Shown here: piece after piece, positions 1 through 8,226 of the stretch | How the letters are laid out: each line of letters starts with the position of its first letter | How positions within the stretch are numbered: the first letter of the stretch is position 1 | Assembly (NCBI GenBank): GCA_964421595.1 | Contig: CAYQXY010000015.1 | Coordinates: 35,729 to 99,728 of the forward strand | From: PXAP01 sp964421595 | GTDB lineage: Bacteria > Bacteroidota > Bacteroidia > Bacteroidales > PUMT01 | Direction of reading: 5' to 3' | DNA length: 64,000 nt | Made by a program: the position numbers and the translations under genes | The notes under the pieces: model-generated | The model's database searches: none | The model's input: only the letters and a program-made list of their open reading frames with translations | What the model was told of the DNA's origin: nothing

Positions 1-932
1 ACCGGAACATTGTCAAGTATTTTCACATCATTCAGCAGAACAGTCACATGTCTGTCAACCAATGTTATGTCCATGCTCTGCCATTGACCGGCAGGTTTTT
101 CGGCATTGACTGAAGGAGCAACCCTGCTGTACAGACCGCCCATATTATGGGAATCTAATTCCCTGCCATAAGAATCGACAACCTGGATCTCATACATGCC
201 CCTCAGGTAAACGCCCGAGTTGCTTCCGGCGGGTAAATTCACCTCCAGTTTAAGATTAAAATCGCCGAACTCCTCCACTGTTTGCAAATTGCCATAGTTC
301 ACCCGTGGCTCACCGGGCTTCCGGGCAACATCATTGAAAAGTACACCATCAACCACTTTGAATCCGTTTACCTGGCTCTCATTGGTCAGCTTCCAGCCCG
401 AAAGATCGGTTCCGTTAAAAAGATTTAGAGGCTCGCCAAAATTTAGTGCAGTCAAGTCAGGTGCTGGAGGTACGTCAGGCAGTTTTATGCCTTCAAACCA
501 TGTAGAATCAACCCCGGTTCCGTCAGCCCTGGGTTCGAGAAAATAACCGGAAATATTTTCACCATCGGTTTTGGCTTCCATCCAGCTGGTAGCCACATGT
601 ATGCGCGGGGCATCTCCTTCACTTGCAGGACTCCTCATCAGGTTCCCGGTACGGGTGACGTACAGGGTATTGCCGTTGGCAAGGAATACATTCGATACAG
701 GTGTTACACTGCCCCATTTCCACAACAATTCAGCATCAAGGTAGCCATCTTCCCGGGTAACCCCCAGCCATCCGACAAATCCACCGTCAATATCAAATGA
801 CCAGTGGCCGATAAACTCGCTGATATCAGTTTTTACCGGGGGTTCGGGTTCATTCGTGGTTAAACTCTCCTGACAGGAGGCTAGCCCAAAAAAAGCAATA
901 ATTATAAATAAGTTGACAATTACTGATCTCAT
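1..932 (-). CDS. DUF1080 (3-keto-disaccharide hydrolase-like) lipoprotein, 3' end outside window
   Basis: The reverse strand is open from an ATG at 932 to the left edge, giving about 310 residues, so the C-terminus is missing. The protein starts with a hydrophobic signal ending in a lipobox (LASC), so it is probably a lipoprotein. After a linker of about 150 residues comes a concanavalin-like DUF1080 fold, recognised from the LFNGTDLSGWK opening, a GSNSGVYLRGMYEIQV stretch and a GQWQSMDITLVDRHVTVLLND stretch split over the last visible part. DUF1080 proteins act on sugars, some as 3-keto-glycoside hydrolases. A second, shorter DUF1080 lipoprotein lies at 39520-40233. The extra N-terminal domain is not recognised. 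Confidence 0.82.
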   Translation of the reverse strand, partial: MRSVIVNLFIIIAFFGLASCQESLTTNEPEPPVKTDISEFIGHWSFDIDGGFVGWLGVTREDGYLDAELLWKWGSVTPVSNVFLANGNTLYVTRTGNLMRSPASEGDAPRIHVATSWMEAKTDGENISGYFLEPRADGTGVDSTWFEGIKLPDVPPAPDLTALNFGEPLNLFNGTDLSGWKLTNESQVNGFKVVDGVLFNDVARKPGEPRVNYGNLQTVEEFGDFNLKLEVNLPAGSNSGVYLRGMYEIQVVDSYGRELDSHNMGGLYSRVAPSVNAEKPAGQWQSMDITLVDRHVTVLLNDVKILDNVP

Positions 933-1539
933 AATAGCATATAACGTTAGTTAGGAATTTAAGGGTGGTAAGGTATCGTAAATTTAGGAAATTCGGAACA
1001 AAAGAACCTTAAAATTGATTCGTTTTATATTATATTAAGGCAACTGAACAAGGCTTTACCCTGATTTATCAAAGTCACACAGGAACAGGATTAGCATCCG
1101 TACAAGATACCAGGCACAAGAACAGACGGGAATAAGCGCAATCTTTCATGGCAAAGCCCCGACAGGACAATCCCGTGCCCGGAAGACACTTGTATTAACA
1201 CATTAAGTAAAAAATTCGCTAAAATCGGACTATCCACCCGCTGGAGGTGGCTTTAAGTCCGATTTTTGCTGCGCACCGCGAATTTTTTAGTTCACATGCC
1301 TTTCGGGCAAAGCCCCGACAGTAGATTAAAATACTTGCATAGCAAAATGGCTTTAACTAAGGACGAGGGTTTTTAAGATGAACTAAAGGTCTGGCTGGTT
1401 TATCAGCCGGAAAGAGTTTCACACTCAAATGAATAATTAGTATGGGTTGTATGGCGAGGGCGTATTGATAACAGATATAAGAATTCCCGGGGAACAGTGG
1501 CAGACCAGCCTTCGCTCCCATACTGAACGCTGCATTGGA
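933..1539. other. Gene-free stretch with structured repeats
   Basis: No credible coding region is seen. The stretch contains the dispersed structured repeat (1209-1321), a partial copy of its tail at 1147-1165, and an imperfect long inverted repeat: the 8-bp arms at 1439-1446 and 1517-1524 are perfect (AGTATGGG/CCCATACT), with partly complementary sequence inside. A small hairpin (GGCTG, 6-nt loop, CAGCC) is near 1392-1407. The stretch is downstream of both flanking minus-strand reading directions, so 3' processing or termination is possible, but no U-tract decides this. Confidence 0.5.
1209..1321. repeat. Dispersed structured repeat, copy A
   Basis: Outer arms AAAAAATTCGC (1209-1219) and GCGAATTTTTT (1278-1288) enclose inner arms AAAATCGGACT (1221-1231) and AGTCCGATTTT (1256-1266), and a small stem CCACC/GGTGG (1234-1238, 1246-1250). 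A 3' tail runs through CTTTCGGGCAAAGCCCCG to 1321. A second copy with the same architecture but changed loop bases lies at 49240-49354. Isolated copies of the tail occur at 1147-1165 and 6791-6816. This is a repeat family of REP/MITE type or a repeated structured RNA; which is not decided. Confidence 0.75.
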
Positions 1540-2712
1540 TTACTCCGGCCTGTTCCGTCCGTATTTCTCATGTGCAGTTATAAAATCGCCGGCTACAATT
1601 GAAGCGGCCAGTGAAATTTCCCCGGCAAGGGCTGTAGCAGCAACAATTTCGGCAAACTTTTTGCTTTTGCCTGCACCATAGCACCCGATAAGCTCCAGGC
1701 ACTCCCTCTGGGTAGGCAGCGATACACCTCCGCCAACCGTGCCGACAATAAGCGATGGCAGATTAATGGACACATACAGGTCTTTACCAACAACCTCGGA
1801 ATATGTATATCCAACACTGGATTCAATTATATTGGCAATATCCTGTCCGCATGCCAGAAACATGGCAGCAATTCCATTTACCAGGTGGCCGTTTGAACCC
1901 AGAGTTCCGGCGAGCAAACCACCAATCATCTGTTTCCGGTGGGCCTTGTCAATATCCTCTGCGGTGGTATGCATAAATTTCGAAATATATTCACCCTTAA
2001 CCAAAACTTCGGCAGTAACGGTTTTTCCCCTTCCAAGAATACTGTTGATATGAGCGGGTTTTTTATCGACTGCCATATTACTCTCGATGGAAAAACTGAT
2101 AACAGGAAAATTTGATGTGATAAATGAGCACAGTTCCTGGGTTGCCCTGGAGATCATGTTCATGCCCATAGCATCGCCGGTAGAAAAATTCAGTCTGAGA
2201 TAAACAATTTTCCCCTGGACGAATGTCTGGTAGCCAAGAAGTTTTCCGTATTTAGTCGTATTTTCGGCAATCCTTTTCAGGGTTTTAAAATTCTCATCAA
2301 CCCACTCTATGAATTCACGTGCCCTGGACAGGTTTTCCAGTTCAAACAAAGGGGCCCTCTGTATACTGTCCCTTATAACAGCAACATTAGCTCCGCCAGA
2401 CAGTGTTATAACCCTTGATCCCCTGTTGAAAGATGCAATCAGTGCACCTTCGGTTGTGCCGAGCGGTACAAAATAGTCGCCTTTAGCATAGGAACCGTTT
2501 ACCTTTAGCGGACCGATAGCTCCAACTGGTATCTGGGAGAAACCTATTATGTTCTCAATATTCCCTTTCGTCAACAGGGGATCAATAGTACTGTTGTGAA
2601 GGTGTTTTGCCCTGAAACCGTTCATTGAGCTCAGGAACCTGATCCTTGAGTCAATAGCTTCCTTAGAGTAATCGTTTTTCCTGTCTTTAGGTAATCTCAT
2701 TTCTCTAATCAA
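1540..2712 (-). CDS. hmgA: Hydroxymethylglutaryl-CoA reductase
   Basis: This 390-residue protein is a soluble HMG-CoA reductase, which reduces HMG-CoA to mevalonate, the committed step of the mevalonate route to isoprenoids. The substrate motif near residues 53-69 (ENIIGFSQIPVGAIGPL), TTEGALIAS (86-94), DAMGMNM (180-186), GTVGGGVSLPTQ (324-335) and the C-terminal AHEKYGRNRP are all present. Expected catalytic residues are intact: Glu88, Lys218 (in VDKKPA), Asp291 (in CGQD) and His381. The DKKPA and DAMGMNM forms suggest a class-I-like enzyme without membrane anchor. No other mevalonate gene is nearby. A second in-frame ATG at 2700 is a possible alternative start. Confidence 0.93.
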   Translation of the reverse strand: MIREMRLPKDRKNDYSKEAIDSRIRFLSSMNGFRAKHLHNSTIDPLLTKGNIENIIGFSQIPVGAIGPLKVNGSYAKGDYFVPLGTTEGALIASFNRGSRVITLSGGANVAVIRDSIQRAPLFELENLSRAREFIEWVDENFKTLKRIAENTTKYGKLLGYQTFVQGKIVYLRLNFSTGDAMGMNMISRATQELCSFITSNFPVISFSIESNMAVDKKPAHINSILGRGKTVTAEVLVKGEYISKFMHTTAEDIDKAHRKQMIGGLLAGTLGSNGHLVNGIAAMFLACGQDIANIIESSVGYTYSEVVGKDLYVSINLPSLIVGTVGGGVSLPTQRECLELIGCYGAGKSKKFAEIVAATALAGEISLAASIVAGDFITAHEKYGRNRPE

Positions 2713-2876
2713 TGGTCCTTAACAAATTTACAATTATATAACCGAAAATTCATATTAATGTTCAGCAATTCAACTAATACAAAATGAATAAATCGCTATG
2801 AAAGATGTTCTTCAGTCTGAGTATAACATATTGGTATATTTTGTAGCTTGCATTATAATTAATCACTGCCAATAGC

Positions 2877-3152
2877 ATGATATCAAAGCTTTTTTACCAG
2901 AAATTCCTGTTTGTCCTGCTGCTGATGACTTCAGTAACTTTAACAGGACAAGAGCAGCATGATACGACAACAACAGCCGTAACATGGATCATCATCAAAA
3001 ACGATAATTCACAGTATATAGGCGAGATTATTTCCCAGGATGCCTGGGAAGTAATTGTACATTGCGATCAGACAGCAACGCCCGACTTTATCCCCAGGTA
3101 TTTTTCCACAAAACTAATCAGGGTGGTTATTGAATATGGTTTACTGAGATAA
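2877..3152 (+). pseudogene. Truncated paralog of the secreted protein at 63605
   Basis: The 91-residue reading frame has a signal peptide (cleavage likely near LTGQ) and a segment, residues about 39-60, that nearly matches the partial protein at 63605: IIKNDNSQYIGEIISQD here against IIKNDNSQFIGEIISQD there. Similarity stops at about nucleotide 3062-3068, exactly where the convergent histidine kinase gene has its stop codon. The remaining codons are simply antisense to the kinase. The sequence is therefore best read as the 5' part of a family member whose rest was lost by rearrangement. It might still be expressed as a short secreted peptide. Confidence 0.6.
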
Positions 3153-5494
3153 TCGTCACACCCGGCATCTAAAGCCAGCTCCCTGTCGCCCTGGATTGCA
3201 TGCGCTGTCAGGGCAATAATCGGTAAATCCGGCTTGAGCGACTTGATTATACCTGTAGCCTCATGGCCCCCCATAAGTGGCATTTTTATATCCATTAATA
3301 CAAGCTCTATGTCACTGTATTGCTTAACAAGTTCTACTGCCTGCTTACCATTCCATGCATGGACAATAGTGACATCCATACCAACAAGTACCTCCTGGAT
3401 AAGATTGAAATTACTAAGCTCATCTTCAGCAACAAGAACTCTTTTTTTAACATTATGTGAAAAATTCCTCCTGAGTTCAGGTTTATCCTGCCTGACCACC
3501 GGTTTCCATGGTACACGCAGGTAAAAACTTGTTCCTGTGCCGATAGCGGACTCATACCAGAATTTACCACCCATTGATTCGATAAAAGCCCTTGAAATAG
3601 GCAGGCCCATACCGAGGCCACCCCGCTTTTTCGAAATTTCAGATTCACATTGATAGAATCGCTCGTATATCCTATCTCCTAGTGAAGTATCAATGCCGAT
3701 CCCTGTATCAGACACGCATAATTGCAGCTGATCATCTATTATAGACGATCTTATCTCAATCCTTCCCCTGTCTGTGAACTTTATTGCATTATCAATCAGA
3801 TGAGACAATACATGTGTTAGTTTACTGCCATCAGTCAATATCATCGAATTATCAGGATCCAGCTCATTGCTGTTGACTATTGCCACATTCTTTAACTCCG
3901 CCCCGGCACTGTATCTGTGGAAAACTTTATCAACAAGCTGTATTACATCCGTTTCACGTTCGTGCACCTCAATCTGGCCGGTCTGTATCATTGAAATGTT
4001 AATAATATCGTCGATTATTGAAAGGAGCTGGTCGCTGCTGTTCTGAATAATTCCCGCCAGGTAGTTGAACTGTTCAGCTGACTGTCCGGGTTCTGAGATC
4101 AATGCAGAAAATCCTACTATGGCATTTAGAGGAGTTCTTATCTCATGAGAAAGATTATTAAGGAATGCAGTTTTGAGATTATCGCTGTGTTCAGCTTTTT
4201 CCAGTGCCCGTGTGAGGTTCTCTTCAATAGCTTTCCTGTCTGAAATGTCCTGGATTCCTCCAATAATACTCACAATCTTACCCGAATCATCCCGTTCAGG
4301 CACACCTATTATTTTTACCCATTTACGATTACCCCTGGCAGTTATTATCTCCAACTCCTGGTCAATGACAATGCCTTCGACAGCACACCTGCCAATAGCT
4401 TCTAAAACATCTTCATGATGTTCAGGGACATAAAAATTGACAGCCTGCTCCATTGTGGGTGAAAATCCCGGCGACACCTCATGCATTACTGCTACCTGTT
4501 CAGACCAGGTAATTGTTTGTGTGATGAGATCAACCTTGTAGCCTCCAAGATTGGCAAGTTCACCTGCAATCTGCACCAGCATCTGATTTTGCCTGGAATC
4601 AGAGTCAGCAATTTTCCGCTCAGTTATATCACGCATCACAACCTGCAGGGCATTTCTTCCATTATACTGGAATAACGTAGTGGTTACCTCAACATAACTG
4701 ATCCTGCCGTCACGCGCTATCAACCTATATTCAACCACCGGAACATCCATCCCATTATAAAGTTTATTGATCCGCTCTCTGATCAGCTCATGGTATTCAA
4801 CCTGAAAGAAGTCAAAAGGTGACCGTCCTATTATTTCTTCAGCTTTACCGGCTCCGAAAAGCTTTAGGGCCGCAGGATTCAGATAAATTATTCTGTCATC
4901 CTGGTTAATGAATAAAGCCTCCCCGGTAATTTCAACTAGCGTTCTGTACTTTAATTCACTTTCCTTTAGCTGATTTTCAGTATTTATCTGACTGGTAATA
5001 TCATTTGCCAGTGACATAACTGATATCAGCTTTCCCTTACTGTCCAGCAAGGCAGAATTATACCAGGCACAATGCACTGTTTCTCCGTCTTTAGTATAAT
5101 TTTTGTTTATATTGTTGTTTCTTAACTCCTTTCCATTCATCATAGGGATCATAAATAATTTAATTCTCTCTATATCATCCTCATGAATAAAACGAAAATC
5201 CCATGGACCCTTGCCTGCCAACTCGGCTGCTTTCCATCCGAATAGTTTCTCTGCCTGGTCACTCCATTTTGTGATCCTGAAATTGCTGTCCCATTCTATC
5301 ATTGCCAGGGGTGAGTTCTCGATATGGTTCCTTATATGCTGGTTTGTAATATGGATCTCCTCCATTGTATTACTGTTACAGATACCATCCATAGACCGTG
5401 TCATTAGAAATTTTCTGACCGAGTCTAAAAAATTGAGAGTCAACATGGAGAGTCCCGTCAGTAAGCCTGTATTTTCTTTTTTAGCTGAATTCAT
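3068..5494 (-). CDS. Hybrid PAS sensor histidine kinase/response regulator
   Basis: This 808-residue protein has no clear signal peptide or membrane segment, so it is a cytoplasmic sensor. Three PAS/PAC modules occupy roughly residues 54-168, 178-295 and 305-425. A HisKA dimerisation domain follows with the phosphorylated His450 (NLSHEIRTPLNAIVGF). The HATPase domain carries the N box (LIDNAIKF, about 567-573), DTGIGID (596-602) and GGLGMGLPISRAF (625-637). A C-terminal receiver domain (about 684-802) has its phospho-acceptor Asp735 in LVLMDIKMP, the acidic pair near 690 and Lys785. The ligand and the downstream partner are unknown. The 3' end overlaps a truncated convergent gene fragment. 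Confidence 0.93.
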   Translation of the reverse strand: MNSAKKENTGLLTGLSMLTLNFLDSVRKFLMTRSMDGICNSNTMEEIHITNQHIRNHIENSPLAMIEWDSNFRITKWSDQAEKLFGWKAAELAGKGPWDFRFIHEDDIERIKLFMIPMMNGKELRNNNINKNYTKDGETVHCAWYNSALLDSKGKLISVMSLANDITSQINTENQLKESELKYRTLVEITGEALFINQDDRIIYLNPAALKLFGAGKAEEIIGRSPFDFFQVEYHELIRERINKLYNGMDVPVVEYRLIARDGRISYVEVTTTLFQYNGRNALQVVMRDITERKIADSDSRQNQMLVQIAGELANLGGYKVDLITQTITWSEQVAVMHEVSPGFSPTMEQAVNFYVPEHHEDVLEAIGRCAVEGIVIDQELEIITARGNRKWVKIIGVPERDDSGKIVSIIGGIQDISDRKAIEENLTRALEKAEHSDNLKTAFLNNLSHEIRTPLNAIVGFSALISEPGQSAEQFNYLAGIIQNSSDQLLSIIDDIINISMIQTGQIEVHERETDVIQLVDKVFHRYSAGAELKNVAIVNSNELDPDNSMILTDGSKLTHVLSHLIDNAIKFTDRGRIEIRSSIIDDQLQLCVSDTGIGIDTSLGDRIYERFYQCESEISKKRGGLGMGLPISRAFIESMGGKFWYESAIGTGTSFYLRVPWKPVVRQDKPELRRNFSHNVKKRVLVAEDELSNFNLIQEVLVGMDVTIVHAWNGKQAVELVKQYSDIELVLMDIKMPLMGGHEATGIIKSLKPDLPIIALTAHAIQGDRELALDAGCDDYLSKPYSITTLISFVEKYLGIKSGVAV

Positions 5495-5596
5495 TAATTA
5501 TATAGTTCAAAATATCAGTTAGCTGGAACCGAATATCTATCCTGCAAGATTGGCTGTATTCTGCACCAGGCATCCTTTAATTTAATTAGCAACACC

Positions 5597-5617
5597 AGGG
5601 AGAAACATCTTCTCCCT
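5597..5617. terminator. Perfect hairpin between OMP and kinase genes
   Basis: Arms AGGGAGAA and TTCTCCCT pair perfectly across a 5-nt loop. The hairpin lies just downstream of the minus-strand barrel gene ending at 5652 and upstream of the kinase start at 5494. There is no good U-tract after it on the minus strand, so it may be a weak terminator or an mRNA-stabilising element. Confidence 0.35.
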
Positions 5618-5651
5618 TATTTAATCTTAATTTCAACGTTTTACGTGAAAT

Positions 5652-6278
5652 CTATTTTTTGAGAAAGTATCCCATTCCGAACTTTGCTGCAAGTCCGGGT
5701 TCATTCTTTCTGCCACCCATTGTATAATCAGGCTCTTCACGAAATTTTTCATCAACTGAACCAAGAATGATTCCATAGCCAAGCCCGGCATTTATAAAAA
5801 GATTCCCTGAAAATCTGAATTGTGCGCCCATGCCAAGGTAATGTTCAAATGTCGCAACCCTTCCACCCGGTGGAATTGATTCACCTGTCACAGACTTTAA
5901 CGTTGTACCGGTCGCCAAGGTTATATTTTTGCGAAACAAAAAATCATACTGAACAAAAAACCTGAGGCTACGGAATTGCTCGAAACCAGAATCATTTTTA
6001 TTACTGTACAGTGACGATAAATAATGCTTGTAATATATCTCCCCTCCTGAAACTCTCGAAGACTTAGGCTGAAAGAACATTCCTGTTCCAAGCAGCCTGT
6101 TGTCCTTTTCAATGCTTATCTTCAAATCCAGGCCGGGACCGTAACCACTTTGAGTATTTGTATAATTCATGCTCAGGCCAATGATCCTGATGGTGGAATC
6201 GCTGCTATCCCCTGCCTTAAGTGGAACACTTAACTGGGCAATTGCAGTGAAGATTAAGATGAACAGTATATTTTTCAT
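5652..6278 (-). CDS. Putative outer-membrane beta-barrel protein
   Basis: The 208-residue product has a signal peptide (cleavage near LKAG) followed by alternating hydrophobic/polar strands rich in aromatic and glycine residues, such as GYGPGLDLKI, LRFFVQYDFLF and LFINAGLGYGIILG. It ends with a strand, AAKFGMGYFLKK. This fits a small outer-membrane barrel of 8-10 strands. The family is not recognised. The start is supported by an unusually clear Shine-Dalgarno-like AGGAGG upstream of the ATG, which is uncommon in this phylum. It may be co-oriented with the kinase gene downstream. Confidence 0.65.
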   Translation of the reverse strand: MKNILFILIFTAIAQLSVPLKAGDSSDSTIRIIGLSMNYTNTQSGYGPGLDLKISIEKDNRLLGTGMFFQPKSSRVSGGEIYYKHYLSSLYSNKNDSGFEQFRSLRFFVQYDFLFRKNITLATGTTLKSVTGESIPPGGRVATFEHYLGMGAQFRFSGNLFINAGLGYGIILGSVDEKFREEPDYTMGGRKNEPGLAAKFGMGYFLKK

Positions 6279-6790
6279 AATTCATTCCTCCTTACATGTT
6301 TATACGGCCTTTAAAAACCCATGTTCGGAAATCAATGATGAGTTAAGCCATACTTAACGATGATCTGTATCACCTTTTACTTTACAACAAATAGTCTTTA
6401 TTGCTGTTTTTATGATATTTATGCTATTTTCATCCAATTATAGACATATCTAAACCCTGGTATTTCGCTGACCAGCACTGACATTACGTGATTATATGTG
6501 GGTCTTTATCCAATATCTATTTAATTTTTCATTGTTATTACCTGATTTTCTGTTTTTTATTTTTATCTGGTTTAATTTACCTTAAAAAATTGCACACTAC
6601 AACAATTGATACAGCATTGAGGATTCAGCCGTGGATACCAGTAAATATTAGGTAGCATTTTACCTGCACAATCATTACTCCGCATAGCAGGAAGATGGGG
6701 GCCGTTTATGACCATACCGGGCATAGCGGAAGCTTCGAGATGCGAATCTTTGTATGGTATTTTTGATACGGACCGGGTTTTTTGGCGCAA

Positions 6791-6816
6791 ATGCCTTTCG
6801 GGCAAAGCTCCGTCAG
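6791..6816. repeat. Isolated tail of dispersed repeat
   Basis: The sequence ATGCCTTTCGGGCAAAGCTC plus CGTCAG matches the tail of repeat copy A (1295-1321) with few changes, but the hairpin-forming upstream half is absent. Confidence 0.5.
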
Positions 6817-7154
6817 AACTACCGCGCCTATGGACGTGTACCCGGACCGATTAATGGATTCCAGGTGGCACCCCGAAAGGATATTTTGTCAGATAACCGG
6901 GCCATGCCCGGAAAAGCAATTGCAGCTGTACTAAACACTTACAACTTACTTACCGGTAATTATTTGTAAGTGGATATTGATTTCAGGTAATGAGTCAAAT
7001 CATTCAAAAAGATGATCAGGATCATCACATATTATTTGATTGTTACAAAAAAATAAAAAAACTTATCAACAGAAACATTTTTTCACAATTCACCGTATAT
7101 GAAAGTCTTACAAGCAGTGTTTTTCACTTATTAACAATGCGTAAATCATAAATC

Positions 7155-7232
7155 ATGAGCTTTAAACTAAATCGCCATGTAATAGGCTTAGCAATTTTCA
7201 TTGCTCTGTTTATTCTTTCACTCATAAGTTAG
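7155..7232 (+). CDS. Possible 25-residue single-span membrane peptide
   Basis: ATG at 7155 opens a 25-codon frame: a basic start (MSFKLNRHV) followed by one hydrophobic span (IGLAIFIALFILSLIS) and a stop. The composition is typical of small membrane proteins, but there is no homology or ribosome-binding evidence, and such short frames arise by chance in AT-rich DNA. Confidence 0.25.
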   Translation: MSFKLNRHVIGLAIFIALFILSLIS

Positions 7233-7424
7233 GCAAGCTGTATTTTTGCCTTAAACTGAACTTCTCAATCCGGAACCGGATCGGGCTTCACTCCTTTATA
7301 TTCAATTATTGTTTCCGGTTTCTGATGAACTGTGGGTTATATTATTATAACTAAATGATCTTTTATTTGTTTTAACACTGAAAAAGATATTGCGCCCCAG
7401 TTTGCGATGAGTTAATTCATTAAA

Positions 7425-7643
7425 ATGTCTGCTGTGAGAAATAGTGATGAACAAATATGCAGGTGCTTTGGTTTATTTAATAACGATCTGCACGACCTCA
7501 TTGAAATTCACCAATACAATAATGTTGCCGGCCTTTCAGAAGATTTTGGTTATGGCACAAAATGCGGCAAATGTGTTCCGCTGATAGAGTCCATCATTGA
7601 CCGGTCAAATAATAGGGGCGATAAACTCCCGGGTAAAATTTAA
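7425..7643 (+). CDS. BFD-like [2Fe-2S]-binding protein
   Basis: The 72-residue protein has the cysteine pattern of bacterioferritin-associated-ferredoxin-like domains: CRC (Cys12, Cys14) and, 33 residues later, CGKC (Cys47, Cys50) in a GYGTKCGKCVPLIE context. In this family the four cysteines bind one [2Fe-2S] cluster. Such domains occur alone (Bfd, iron release from bacterioferritin) or as modules in nitrite reductases and oxidoreductases. No bacterioferritin is in the window. It lies 160 bp before the men cluster in the same orientation, and may or may not be co-transcribed with it. Confidence 0.8.
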   Translation: MSAVRNSDEQICRCFGLFNNDLHDLIEIHQYNNVAGLSEDFGYGTKCGKCVPLIESIIDRSNNRGDKLPGKI

Positions 7644-7802
7644 AACAAATCCGGATTGTCAAATCCAGTCATTGAGCTATCCGGCTTTTATAAATCATAC
7701 TATTTAAAAATGATCTTATTTTTAATTATAATTACACTCTCAATTGCAGTGTTGAAATAACCGGAAAGTACGCGGTATGATTAACAAAACCATGCAAGTC
7801 AG

Positions 7803-8213
7803 ATGAGCGGAACTGAAGAACTAAATCACATTTGTGCCAACACCCTGGTCAGCAATCTTGGAATTGAGTTTACTGATTCAGGAGAAGGGTTTATAAAAGC
7901 AAAAATGCCGGTTGATCACAGGACTTTCCAGCCTGCCGGAATACTCCATGGAGGAGCTTCTTTTGCACTTGCCGAAACAGTTGGAAGCGCAGGTTCATAT
8001 TTAATGGTCGACAAGGAAAAGTTCACAGTAGTGGGCATGCAAATGTCCGGCAATCATGTTTCGAGGATATCGCGCGGATGGGTTTATGCTCATGCAACAC
8101 TTGTCCATAAAGGTTCAGTTACCCATGTATGGGATATCACCATTGCCGATGAGAACGGCCGGGCAGTGTCATTGTGCAGGCAGACAAATATGATAATCGA
8201 AAAAGAAGTGTAA
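7803..8213 (+). CDS. menI: 1,4-dihydroxy-2-naphthoyl-CoA thioesterase (hotdog fold)
   Basis: This 136-residue hotdog-fold protein has the PaaI/YdiI-type active-site segment HGGASFALAETVGSAGS (about residues 49-65), with the expected catalytic Glu58. In menaquinone synthesis this enzyme hydrolyses DHNA-CoA to 1,4-dihydroxy-2-naphthoate. The YdiI-like motif and its place as first gene of a men operon support MenI rather than a phenylacetate thioesterase. It ends 13 bp before menF. Confidence 0.85.
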   Translation: MSGTEELNHICANTLVSNLGIEFTDSGEGFIKAKMPVDHRTFQPAGILHGGASFALAETVGSAGSYLMVDKEKFTVVGMQMSGNHVSRISRGWVYAHATLVHKGSVTHVWDITIADENGRAVSLCRQTNMIIEKEV

Positions 8214-8226
8214 TTTATTAATCAGG

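Larger units (their letters stand above)
6279..7424. other. Long gene-poor stretch
   Basis: No convincing gene is seen apart from a possible 25-codon membrane peptide at 7155-7232. The stretch contains an isolated copy of the repeat tail (6791-6816), a perfect GC-rich hairpin CCGGGC-cat-GCCCGG near 6898-6912, and a weaker ACTTAC/GTAAGT inverted repeat near 6940-6971. Two overlapping open frames of 70-77 codons around 6570-6970 show no recognisable protein features and look like decayed or noncoding DNA. Confidence 0.45.

Noticed and set aside
334..800. Plus-strand open frames of 67-70 codons near the left edge
   Set aside because: They are antisense shadows of the DUF1080 lipoprotein gene on the minus strand.
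2723..2730. TAAATTTG box as the HMG-CoA reductase promoter
   Set aside because: It would leave almost no leader before the ATG at 2712, and no -33 element is seen at the right distance.
6572..6969. Two overlapping 71-77-codon open frames on opposite strands
   Set aside because: No recognisable protein features; one overlaps a dispersed repeat tail, so probably noncoding.
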